From: Actinomycetes bacterium | GTDB taxonomy: Bacteria; Actinomycetota; Actinomycetes; Actinomycetales; Demequinaceae | Assembly (NCBI GenBank): GCA_023442845.1 | Contig: JAEZXC010000144.1 | Coordinates: 1 to 6,044 of the forward strand | DNA: 6,044 nt | Direction of reading: 5' to 3' | In this document: positions 1 to 5,696 of the stretch, in pieces | How positions within the stretch are numbered: position 1 is the first letter of the stretch | Layout of the letters: each line of letters starts with the position of its first letter | The notes under the pieces: model-generated | Databases searched by the model: none | What the model was told of the DNA's origin: nothing | Seen by the model: only the letters and a program-made list of their open reading frames with translations | Position numbers and translations under genes: made by a program

Positions 1-156
1 ACCTGCGGCGCTATCGCGGATGTCGACTGTGTGGTGGGCCACGCCCCATGCCTCACGCCGGACTCCACACATGGCTTCACCCTCAACGAGGCTGAAGTGA
101 TGTTTTGGGGAACGTGCGGCGCCTGCGCAACCACGACGTCGGCCGCAACTGCCTGA
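1..156 (+). CDS. furA: Fur-family redox repressor (FurA/CatR type), C-terminal fragment
   Basis: The window opens inside this gene in frame 1 and reads 51 codons to a TGA at 154-156. What is visible is the C-terminal dimerisation and metal-binding part of a Fur-type repressor: CGAIADVDC near the start, a third cysteine in HAPCL, then HGF, an acidic NEAEV stretch, and a terminal CGAC pair at residues 39 and 42 of the fragment. This pattern closely follows mycobacterial FurA and Streptomyces CatR, which repress a neighbouring katG or catA gene and lose DNA binding when their cysteines are oxidised by peroxide. The catalase begins 44 nt downstream on the same strand with no terminator between, so the two are probably co-transcribed and autoregulated. 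The DNA-binding N-terminus and any operator lie outside the window. Family assignment is firm; the choice between the names furA and catR is not. Confidence 0.86.
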   Translation, partial: TCGAIADVDCVVGHAPCLTPDSTHGFTLNEAEVMFWGTCGACATTTSAATA

Positions 157-188
157 GACCCATCCGTCCCGACTTCCCTCTTGACATC

Positions 189-194
189 AAGGAG
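189..194 (+). promoter_or_regulatory. Shine-Dalgarno of katA
   Basis: AAGGAG lies 6 nt before the ATG at 201. It decides the catalase start: the frame stays open upstream to a TTG at 105, but that start would overlap the Fur-family gene and add 32 residues unlike a catalase. A short inverted repeat, CTTGA-CA-TCAAG (180-191), overlaps this site; its two-base loop makes an RNA hairpin unlikely. Confidence 0.8.
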
Positions 195-200
195 ACAGAC

Positions 201-1658
201 ATGACTGACAAGTTCACGACGACGAACGCGGGTGCGCCCGTCGCGTCGGACGCGCACTCGCTGAGCGTCGGCGCCGACGGCCCGATCTCGCTCACCGACC
301 ACTACCTGGTCGAAAAGCTCGCGCAGTTCAACCGCGAGCGCGTTCCCGAGCGCGTCGTCCACGCGAAGGGTGGCGGTGCATACGGCACGTTCACCGTGAC
401 CAACCCGGAGATCGCGGCGTACACCCGCGCCTCCCTGTTCCAGCCGGGCGAGACCACCGAGATGCTCGCCCGCTTCTCGACCGTCGCCGGTGAGAACGGC
501 TCGCCCGACACGTGGCGAGACCCGCGCGGCTTTGCGCTCAAGTTCTACACGCGCGACGGCAACTACGACCTCGTGGGCAACAACACCCCCGTGTTCTTCA
601 TCCGCGACGGCATCAAGTTCCCCGACTTCATCCGTTCGCAGAAGCGCCTGCCCGGTTCGCACCTGCGCGACAACGACATGCAATGGGACTTCTGGACGCT
701 TTCGCCCGAGTCCGCTCACCAAGTGACGTGGCTCATGGGTAACCGTGGCCTGCCGCGCTCGTGGCGCGAAATGAACGGCTACGGCTCGCACACGTACCAG
801 TGGATCAACGCGGCCGGTGAACGGTTCTGGGTGAAGTACCACTTCATCACGGAGCAGGGTGTTCACACCCTGACCGGTGACGAGGCGGCGGCGCTTGCTG
901 GTTCCGACGCCGACCACCACATCCGCGACCTCTACACGCACATTGAGGCCGGTGACTTCCCACGCTGGAAGCTCTACGTGCAGGTGATGCCCTACGCGGA
1001 CGCTGCGACGTACCGCTTCAACCCGTTCGACCTCACGAAGGTGTGGCCCAAGGCTGACTACCCCCGCATTGAGGTGGGTGTGATGGAGCTGAACCGCAAC
1101 CCCGAGAACTACTTCGGTGAGATCGAGCAGGCGACGTTCGCGCCGAGCAACTTTGTGCCTGGCATCGGCCCCTCGCCCGACAAGATGCTGATGGCGCGCA
1201 TCTTCTCGTATGCGGATGCGCACCGTTACCGCGTGGGCACCAACCACGCGCAACTCCCCGTCAACGCACCGAAGCACGCGGACCCGAACGGCCACTCCTA
1301 CTCGAAGGATGGCTCGATGCGGTACGCGTTTGCTTCCGCCGACACCCCGGTTTACGCCCCCAACAGCAAGGGCGGCGCACACGCGGACCCGGCTCGCGCT
1401 GCTGAATCCGGTGGCTGGGAGTCGGATGGTGAGTTGGTGCGCGCCGCTGCAACGCTGCACGCCGAGGACGACGACTTCGGTCAGGCTGGCACGCTTTACC
1501 GCGACGTGTACACCGATGAGGAAAAGGCCCAGTTCCTGGCCACGATCACCGGCCACGTGGGTGGTGTGGTGTCGGCGGATATTCGCGAACGCGCGATCCA
1601 GTACTGGACCAATGTGGACGCCGGGCTTGGCGCCGCGTTGCGTGCCGCTCTCGCTTAA
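201..1658 (+). CDS. katA: Monofunctional haem catalase (small-subunit type)
   Basis: This 485-residue protein disproportionates hydrogen peroxide to water and oxygen. Its length fits small-subunit catalases (about 480-500 residues, lacking the flavodoxin-like C-terminal domain of large-subunit forms). The active-site signature FNRERVPERVVHAKG carries the distal catalytic His54. DLVGNNTPVFFIRD carries catalytic Asn127. RIFSYADAHRYRVG carries the proximal haem-ligand tyrosine, Tyr337. The His-to-Asn (73) and His-to-Tyr (283) spacings equal those of bovine liver catalase. There is no signal peptide, so it should be cytoplasmic. The start is set by AAGGAG 6 nt upstream. It follows a Fur-family repressor by 44 nt, which suggests peroxide-responsive co-expression as for Streptomyces catR-catA; that regulation is inferred. 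The gene ends in TAA and is followed by a hairpin shared with the convergent gene. No disruption or missing key residue is seen. Confidence 0.97.
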   Translation: MTDKFTTTNAGAPVASDAHSLSVGADGPISLTDHYLVEKLAQFNRERVPERVVHAKGGGAYGTFTVTNPEIAAYTRASLFQPGETTEMLARFSTVAGENGSPDTWRDPRGFALKFYTRDGNYDLVGNNTPVFFIRDGIKFPDFIRSQKRLPGSHLRDNDMQWDFWTLSPESAHQVTWLMGNRGLPRSWREMNGYGSHTYQWINAAGERFWVKYHFITEQGVHTLTGDEAAALAGSDADHHIRDLYTHIEAGDFPRWKLYVQVMPYADAATYRFNPFDLTKVWPKADYPRIEVGVMELNRNPENYFGEIEQATFAPSNFVPGIGPSPDKMLMARIFSYADAHRYRVGTNHAQLPVNAPKHADPNGHSYSKDGSMRYAFASADTPVYAPNSKGGAHADPARAAESGGWESDGELVRAAATLHAEDDDFGQAGTLYRDVYTDEEKAQFLATITGHVGGVVSADIRERAIQYWTNVDAGLGAALRAALA

Positions 1659-1661
1659 CCT

Positions 1662-1719
1662 CTCACGCTGGCGCGGGGCTCCTCACTCCTTTTCGGGGTG
1701 TGGAGCCCCGCCGCGTGAG
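1662..1719. terminator. Long hairpin between convergent genes, probable bidirectional terminator
   Basis: The inner arms 1673-1689 and 1695-1711 pair over 17 positions, with one T-T mismatch and one G-T pair, around the loop TTTTC. An outer arm, CTCACGC (1662-1668) with GCGTGAG (1713-1719), extends the stem across a small asymmetric bulge. It sits in the 70-nt gap between the katA stop and the minus-strand fusion gene stop (TAG, complement of 1729-1731). Neither side has a clear T-tract, which is common for actinobacterial terminators. The dual role is inferred from position. Confidence 0.72.
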
Positions 1720-1728
1720 CGCCGCCTT

Positions 1729-4224
1729 CTAGATAAAGAGGGTGGTGCCCGACTCCTCGGCCTCACCGAGGAAGGTGGCAACGCCGGCCAGCTCGACCCC
1801 ATCGAGCAGGTCGGCCTGGGCCATTCCCAACAGGTCCATCGTCATCGTGCACCCAAGGAGTCGTGCCCCGCCTTGTTGAGCGGCGGCAATCAACTCCGGC
1901 AACGTCTGGACGTCGTGTTGCTTCATGACGTTCTTGATCATCGCCGTGCCTGCGCCCATCATGTGCATCTGCGACAACGTCAACTTGTTCGCACCGCGCG
2001 GCATCATCGCGCCGAACATCTTGTCCATCACCTTCTTTTGGCGCTTCGGCGGCTTGGCCTTGCGCAGGCCGTTAAGTCCCCAGAAGGTGAAGAACATCGA
2101 CACCTCTTGGCCCATCGCGAGGGCCCCATTGGCGATGATGAACGCCGCAATCTGCTTGTCGAGATCACCCGAGAACACCACCATCGACAGTTTGTTGCCG
2201 GTGGGCTTGGCGACGGCAATGGGGCCGACGCCGCCCTTGCGGAACGTCGCGACGAAGCCGGCGCCCTTCGGTTCGATTGAGACGAGGGTGTGACCATTCT
2301 TGGACGCCCACGCAGGAGCGTCGAGGGCGAATCCGGGGTCGGAGACCGTCACCCTGATTTCGTCGCCAGCGTTGGCAGCCTTCATCGCTCCTGCGAGGCG
2401 CATGATGGGCCCAGGGCACGCGAGTCCGGTGCAGTCGAGATCGGTGAGTTGTCCGGTCGCTGCCGCGACAGCGCCCGCCACCGACACCATGTCCGCATAG
2501 CTTTCCATCGGTGGTTGGGCCTGATACTCCGCCTTGTCCGTGTCCCACACATGCTTGTAGGTGGTCGATCCTCCAGAGAGAGTGGACACGTCGGCGAAGC
2601 CTCGCTGGACGAGCACGCGGTGAGCGAGGTACGAGCGGAATCCGACGGCGCAATACAACCGCACCGGTGTGGCCGGGTCCCAACCTGCGGTGGCCTCGCG
2701 GAATGTGGCGAGCGGCACGTTCTCGGCACCGGGAAGGTGCCAGATGTCAAACTCTTCGGGAGTGCGCACGTCCACGAGCCGAGCGCCTTCCACAGCGTCG
2801 GGCCAATCCCGTGCGTGCCACACCCGGAAGTCGCCTCGAATGACGTTTGCCGCCACGAAGCCCGCCATATTGACGGGATCCTTGGCGGAGCCAAACGGAG
2901 GAGCATACGCAAGTTCTTGTTCTTCAAGATCAAACACAGTGAGCCCGGCGCGAATCGCCATCGCGAACAAGTCGAGTCGTTTGTCGACGCCATCGAACCC
3001 ACACGCCTGGGCCCCGAGCACACGCCCGTCAGTCGGTGAGAACAGGAGTTTGATGTGCATCATCGCGGTGCCGGGGTAGTAGCCCACGTGGCCTGACGGG
3101 TGAAGGTGCACCACCTCGTACGGCACGCCTGCCGCATCGAGCTGACGAGAACTTGCACCGGTCCCTCCGGCGACCATGTCGAACACCTTGACCACGGACG
3201 TGCCCTGCGTCGACTTGTACTCGGTGTTGCGTCCGCAGATGTTCTCAGCGGCGACGCGCGCCTGACGGTTGGCGGGCCCGGCCAAGGGCGTCACGTAAGA
3301 GCCGGGCAGCACCGGGTGCGGCGTCTCGACTCCATCGCCTGCCGCATAGATGCTGGGGTCGTTGGTGCGCATGTGCGTGTCGACACGGATCCCTCCACTG
3401 CCACCCACCTCGATCCCGGCCGCAGCGGCGATGTCCGTCAGCGGGCGAACCCCTGCGGCCAACACGACAAGATCTGCGGGAAGCGTGACGCCCGAGGCAA
3501 GTTCAACCGAGACGCGCTCGTCGCCATCAGCGTCGCTGAGTGGAACGAAAGCGGCGGCCCTTGTCGCCAGATGGAGCGCAATTCCGTGTTGGACGAGATG
3601 CTGTTCGACGGGTGAGGCAATTTCGTGGTCGACCGGGGGAATGATCTGGTTGGCGAGCTCAACCACGTCCACCGCGACGCCTCTGTGGTGAAGATTCTCC
3701 GCCATCTCAAGACCGATGTAACCGGCGCCGACCACCACAGCCCGCACCGGGCCTCGCTTGCCCGCCTTCTGGGCCGCAAGAGCGTCGTCAATACGCGCCT
3801 TCATCACGTCCATGTCGCCGATGCGGCGTAGCACGTGGACGGCTGGATGATCGATACCGGGCAATGGCGGCCGGACAGGCTCAGCGCCCATGCACAGCGC
3901 AAGGTTGTCGTAGGACTCGACGTATTCCGCGCCCGAGTCCACGTCGCGCACCGTCACCGTCTTGGCGTCACGGTCGATCGCGATAACTTCGGACCCGATG
4001 CGCACGTCGATGTTGAGGGACTCACGCAAGCTTTCGGGAGTCTGCAGCAGCAGGCGCGAGCGCTCGGTGATGACCTCGCCGATGTGATACGGCAACCCGC
4101 AGTTGGCGAAGGACACATGATGCCCGCGCTCAAGCACAACGATGTGTGCGGACTCATCGAGGCGCCGCGCCCGTGCCGCGGTCGATGCTCCTGCTGCAAC
4201 GCCTCCCACAACGACCAGTTTCAT
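1729..4224 (-). CDS. CoA-disulfide/persulfide reductase fused to rhodanese, TusA and DsrE2 domains
   Basis: This 831-residue multidomain sulfur-handling flavoenzyme is probably cytoplasmic. Residues 1-450 form a pyridine nucleotide-disulfide oxidoreductase. VVVGGVAAG at the N-terminus binds FAD, SFANCGLPY holds the single redox Cys42 of the CoA-disulfide reductase group, GAGYIG (166-171) binds NAD(P)H, and YAAGDG (293-298) completes the FAD site. Tyr382/383 (GYYPGT) and Tyr440 resemble CoADR active-site tyrosines. Residues about 470-565 are a rhodanese with VDVR, HLPGA and the loop CAVGFR (Cys525). Residues about 592-665 are TusA-like with CPGP (Cys603). Residues about 678-831 are DsrE2-like (FFTFWGLNGL; Cys792 in GCTMTMD). 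CoADR-rhodanese relatives reduce CoA persulfide or polysulfide; the added domains suggest relay of the sulfane sulfur between cysteines. The start is chosen at the ATG beginning the Rossmann strand, with GGGAGG 7 nt upstream. An in-frame ATG at 4257 would add 11 residues spanning an operator-like site. The exact substrate is unknown. Confidence 0.93.
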   Translation of the reverse strand: MKLVVVGGVAAGASTAARARRLDESAHIVVLERGHHVSFANCGLPYHIGEVITERSRLLLQTPESLRESLNIDVRIGSEVIAIDRDAKTVTVRDVDSGAEYVESYDNLALCMGAEPVRPPLPGIDHPAVHVLRRIGDMDVMKARIDDALAAQKAGKRGPVRAVVVGAGYIGLEMAENLHHRGVAVDVVELANQIIPPVDHEIASPVEQHLVQHGIALHLATRAAAFVPLSDADGDERVSVELASGVTLPADLVVLAAGVRPLTDIAAAAGIEVGGSGGIRVDTHMRTNDPSIYAAGDGVETPHPVLPGSYVTPLAGPANRQARVAAENICGRNTEYKSTQGTSVVKVFDMVAGGTGASSRQLDAAGVPYEVVHLHPSGHVGYYPGTAMMHIKLLFSPTDGRVLGAQACGFDGVDKRLDLFAMAIRAGLTVFDLEEQELAYAPPFGSAKDPVNMAGFVAANVIRGDFRVWHARDWPDAVEGARLVDVRTPEEFDIWHLPGAENVPLATFREATAGWDPATPVRLYCAVGFRSYLAHRVLVQRGFADVSTLSGGSTTYKHVWDTDKAEYQAQPPMESYADMVSVAGAVAAATGQLTDLDCTGLACPGPIMRLAGAMKAANAGDEIRVTVSDPGFALDAPAWASKNGHTLVSIEPKGAGFVATFRKGGVGPIAVAKPTGNKLSMVVFSGDLDKQIAAFIIANGALAMGQEVSMFFTFWGLNGLRKAKPPKRQKKVMDKMFGAMMPRGANKLTLSQMHMMGAGTAMIKNVMKQHDVQTLPELIAAAQQGGARLLGCTMTMDLLGMAQADLLDGVELAGVATFLGEAEESGTTLFI

Positions 4225-4228
4225 GACA

Positions 4229-4244
4229 ATGCCTCCCGGGGTAT
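4229..4244. promoter_or_regulatory. CsoR/CstR-like operator, proximal copy
   Basis: ATGCCTCCCGGGGTAT is an imperfect palindrome close to AT-A-CCCC-NN-GGGG-TAT, the G/C-tract-with-A/T-flank layout typical of operators bound by CsoR-family repressors (copper sensor CsoR, persulfide sensor CstR). It covers the Shine-Dalgarno of the fusion gene and ends 4 nt before its ATG. A bound repressor there could block transcript elongation or overlap a promoter. The family assignment rests on pattern resemblance plus the persulfide-related gene it precedes. Confidence 0.6.
4232..4237 (-). promoter_or_regulatory. Shine-Dalgarno of the fusion enzyme
   Basis: On the minus strand this reads GGGAGG, 7 nt before the ATG whose complement is 4222-4224. 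It supports that start over the ATG at 4257. It is embedded in the proximal operator-like palindrome. Confidence 0.75.
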
Positions 4245-4260
4245 GCGAGAACACCACGCT

Positions 4261-4276
4261 ATGCCCCGGGGGGTAT
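4261..4276. promoter_or_regulatory. CsoR/CstR-like operator, distal copy
   Basis: ATGCCCCGGGGGGTAT is a second near-palindrome, sharing ATGCC-Y-C and GGGGTAT with the copy at 4229-4244. It starts exactly 32 bp from that copy, about three helical turns, so two repressor assemblies could sit on one face of the DNA. On the minus strand a possible -10 hexamer TAGCGT (complement of 4256-4261) abuts this site, placing it in the -10/-35 spacer of a hypothetical promoter for the fusion gene. No convincing -35 box is seen, so the promoter placement is tentative. Confidence 0.6.
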
Positions 4277-4364
4277 GGGCGCGTGGGACCTAAGGCACGT
4301 TGCCGCGCTTGTTCTTCTTCCTGGTTCCCGGGAGCACACAGAAAACGTCGCGCGTTGGGTCAGC

Positions 4365-4393
4365 GTGACCGGCGGGTCGCGCTCCGTTACTCT
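4365..4393 (+). promoter_or_regulatory. Candidate sigma-70-type promoter for the DUF3566 gene
   Basis: GTGACC (4365-4370) and TACTCT (4388-4393) are separated by 17 bp and resemble TTGACA/TATAAT at the positions that matter most (TGAC; TA...T). A transcript would start about 4400, giving a leader of about 30 nt with a strong Shine-Dalgarno. Promoter calls from hexamers alone are uncertain in GC-rich DNA. If correct, the gene has its own promoter here and does not depend on read-through from an upstream gyrase gene. Confidence 0.45.
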
Positions 4394-4418
4394 GGTAACC
4401 ACGTGCGCCCATCGGGCG

Positions 4419-4426
4419 AGGAGGAG
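4419..4426 (+). promoter_or_regulatory. Shine-Dalgarno of the DUF3566 gene
   Basis: AGGAGGAG lies 5 nt before the ATG at 4432. This near-ideal ribosome binding site fixes the start of the DUF3566 gene. Confidence 0.8.
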
Positions 4427-4431
4427 AGTTC

Positions 4432-5274
4432 ATGAACGCGGACGACCGCGCCCCATTCGGCGAGTCCCAGCAACCGTTCGCACCGTCGCAGGGTGAGCCA
4501 GGCGTACGCCGCTCGGGCATCATGCCGACGAGCAATTCGGTACCCCAGCGCACAGCGTTCCGTCCCGTGACGGGCACGCAGACCACGGGCACGCAGGGAG
4601 CCTCACCCCGCCCCGGCGGAGCGCAACCGCCTTCGGCTCCTCAGCCCACACAGACCCGTCCCGCTCCCGAACGGTCCGCGCAGCCCACCACCCAAGCGTC
4701 GGGCATGCAGACCACCCGCCCCGTCTCGTCTCCCGCCGCTGGAGTGCCTGGAGCGTCGGGCGCCGCGGGTGCTGGAGCGTCGGCCCTCGCCTCAGGCGAA
4801 ACCGAAACCCGCTCAGCAACGGCCGCCGCAGGCGTCGCACGCCTCAAGAGCCTTCGCAACAAGGCCGCCACCACGGTGAGCGAGGCCGACCTTGCCGCCG
4901 CGAAGGCGATCGGCCCACGCAAGGTCCGCGTGCTGATTAGCCGCCTTGACCCGTGGTCGGCGCTCAAGATCGGCTTCTTGCTGTCGATCGCGCTCGGCAT
5001 CATGTTCATCATTGCCATCCACATTTTGTGGAGCGCATTGAACTCGATGGGCACCATCGACCTCGTCAACGACTGGGTGCAGCGCCTCTTCACCACCGAG
5101 CAAGAGGTCAACATCCTCCAGTTCCTCAACTACGGCAAGGTGATGTCGGCCGCGCTCTTGGTCGCCGTGACCAACGTCGTTCTCATCTCCGGCTTGTCGG
5201 TGATCGGTGCAATGCTCTACAACACGGTCTCCCGCGTTGTGGGCGGTGTATACGTCACGCTGACCGACGACTAG
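4432..5274 (+). CDS. DUF3566 domain membrane protein
   Basis: This 280-residue protein has two halves. Residues 1 to about 130 are low complexity, rich in Pro, Ala, Ser, Thr, Gln and Gly, with small internal repeats (TGTQ twice, GAS motifs), and are probably disordered. After a basic, Ala-rich segment, residues 164-279 match DUF3566: KVRVLISRLDPWSALKIGF leads into a first membrane segment (about 179-203, ending HILW), then a polar loop, then a second segment (about 237-262), and a short YVTLTDD tail. No signal peptide is seen. With the N-terminus lacking any export signal, the long disordered arm is probably cytoplasmic. Its role is unknown; homologues such as Mycobacterium tuberculosis Rv0007 lie between gyrA and the tRNA-Ile/tRNA-Ala pair. 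The same two tRNAs follow here, which strengthens the assignment, but gyrA is not the preceding gene. The start is fixed by AGGAGGAG 5 nt upstream. Confidence 0.9.
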   Translation: MNADDRAPFGESQQPFAPSQGEPGVRRSGIMPTSNSVPQRTAFRPVTGTQTTGTQGASPRPGGAQPPSAPQPTQTRPAPERSAQPTTQASGMQTTRPVSSPAAGVPGASGAAGAGASALASGETETRSATAAAGVARLKSLRNKAATTVSEADLAAAKAIGPRKVRVLISRLDPWSALKIGFLLSIALGIMFIIAIHILWSALNSMGTIDLVNDWVQRLFTTEQEVNILQFLNYGKVMSAALLVAVTNVVLISGLSVIGAMLYNTVSRVVGGVYVTLTDD

Positions 5275-5325
5275 TTTTCGGTTTTCTCGCACCACGAACC
5301 TTCGCGCGGGCGCCTCAATATCGGT

Positions 5326-5355
5326 TTGGCCGCAGGCGCGGGCGTGAGGTATCTT
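5326..5355 (+). promoter_or_regulatory. Candidate promoter of the tRNA pair
   Basis: TTGGCC (5326-5331) and TATCTT (5350-5355) are separated by 18 bp, placing a start near 5362, about 20 nt before the mature tRNA-Ile 5' end. Position and hexamers fit a stable-RNA promoter, and no other candidate in the 106-nt gap after the DUF3566 stop is better. Confidence 0.5.
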
Positions 5356-5380
5356 GGTGCGTCGCGGCTATCGGCCGCAC

Positions 5381-5457
5381 GGGCCCATAGCTCAGGCGGT
5401 TAGAGCGCTTCGCTGATAACGAAGAGGTCGGAGGTTCAAGTCCTCCTGGGCCCACCA
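5381..5457 (+). tRNA. tRNA-Ile (anticodon GAT), CCA encoded
   Basis: The cloverleaf is complete. The acceptor stem is GGGCCCA (5381-5387) with TGGGCCC (5447-5453). The D-arm is GCTC...GAGC, the anticodon stem CTTCG/CGAAG encloses the loop CTGATAA with GAT at 5415-5417, and the T-arm is GGAGG-TTCAAGT-CCTCC. Discriminator A5454 is followed by a genome-encoded CCA (5455-5457). All stems pair fully. It reads AUC and AUU isoleucine codons. It is the first tRNA of an Ile-Ala pair after DUF3566. Confidence 0.97.
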
Positions 5458-5521
5458 ACCTCCGCCGCGTCCGCAACGTCGCTGGCGTAGCGGTGGTTGT
5501 CCCAGTGGCCGTGTGCCGCAC

Positions 5522-5594
5522 GGGGCCTTGGCGCAATTGGTAGCGCACCTGCTTTGCAAGCAGGGGGTTAGGGGTTCGAGTCCCCTAGGCTCCA
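5522..5594 (+). tRNA. tRNA-Ala (anticodon TGC), CCA not encoded
   Basis: The acceptor stem is GGGGCCT (5522-5528) with AGGCTCC (5587-5593). The D-stem is GCGC/GCGC, less usual than GCTC/GAGC but fully paired. The anticodon stem CCTGC/GCAGG encloses the loop TTTGCAA with TGC at 5555-5557, and the T-arm is AGGGG-TTCGAGT-CCCCT. Discriminator A5594 is followed by CTC, so CCA must be added after transcription. It lies 64 nt after tRNA-Ile with no clear promoter between, so the two are probably one transcript. Confidence 0.96.
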
Positions 5595-5601
5595 CTCGAT
5601 G

Positions 5602-5637
5602 AGCCGGTCCGTATCGCGGGCCGGCTTTCGTGTTTCA
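5602..5637 (+). terminator. Rho-independent-like terminator after the tRNA pair
   Basis: AGCCGGTCCG (5602-5611) pairs with CGGGCCGGCT (5617-5626) over 10 bp, including one G-T pair, around the loop TATCG. An interrupted T-rich tail, TTCGTGTTT, follows. It begins 7 nt after the tRNA-Ala 3' end, as expected for the end of the tRNA operon. Confidence 0.8.
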
Positions 5638-5684
5638 TGCGCACGGCGCCGGCGCTCGCGCCCGTTTCTCACGCCCGCGCCTGT

Positions 5685-5690
5685 TAGCGT
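5685..5690 (+). promoter_or_regulatory. Candidate -10 element of a leaderless transcript
   Basis: TAGCGT fits the TANNNT form of actinobacterial -10 boxes and ends 6 nt before the ATG at 5697, which would put the transcription start on or next to the A of the start codon. The ATG lacks a Shine-Dalgarno (upstream bases GTGCCCCA), as expected of a leaderless mRNA. No good -35 is visible. Confidence 0.45.
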
Positions 5691-5696
5691 GCCCCA

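Noticed and set aside
181..186. Perfect TTGACA as a possible -35 box just before katA
   Set aside because: There is no TANNNT-like -10 at 16-19 bp (the bases at 204-209 are ACTGAC), and a start there would fall inside katA.
105..200. In-frame upstream extension of the catalase to a TTG at 105
   Set aside because: It would overlap the Fur-family gene and add 32 residues not found in catalases. The ATG at 201 has AAGGAG at the right distance.
1210..2280. Long plus-strand open frame of 356 codons spanning the katA end and the fusion gene
   Set aside because: It runs out of frame through katA and antisense through the TusA/DsrE2 coding region. Its composition is Arg/Pro/Thr/His-rich, typical of a GC-rich shadow frame, and it crosses the terminator hairpin.
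2290..3039. Plus-strand open frame of 249 codons antisense to the fusion gene
   Set aside because: The minus strand encodes conserved reductase, rhodanese and TusA motifs throughout. The antisense frame has no recognisable motif and no ribosome binding site.
4225..4257. Eleven-residue N-terminal extension of the fusion enzyme from the ATG at 4257
   Set aside because: The extension precedes the conserved Rossmann strand and would place an operator-like palindrome and a good Shine-Dalgarno inside the coding region.
5310..5339. GCGCCT...AGGCGC inverted repeat after the DUF3566 gene as a terminator
   Set aside because: It has only six pairs around an 18-nt loop with no T-tract, and overlaps the better-supported tRNA promoter hexamers.
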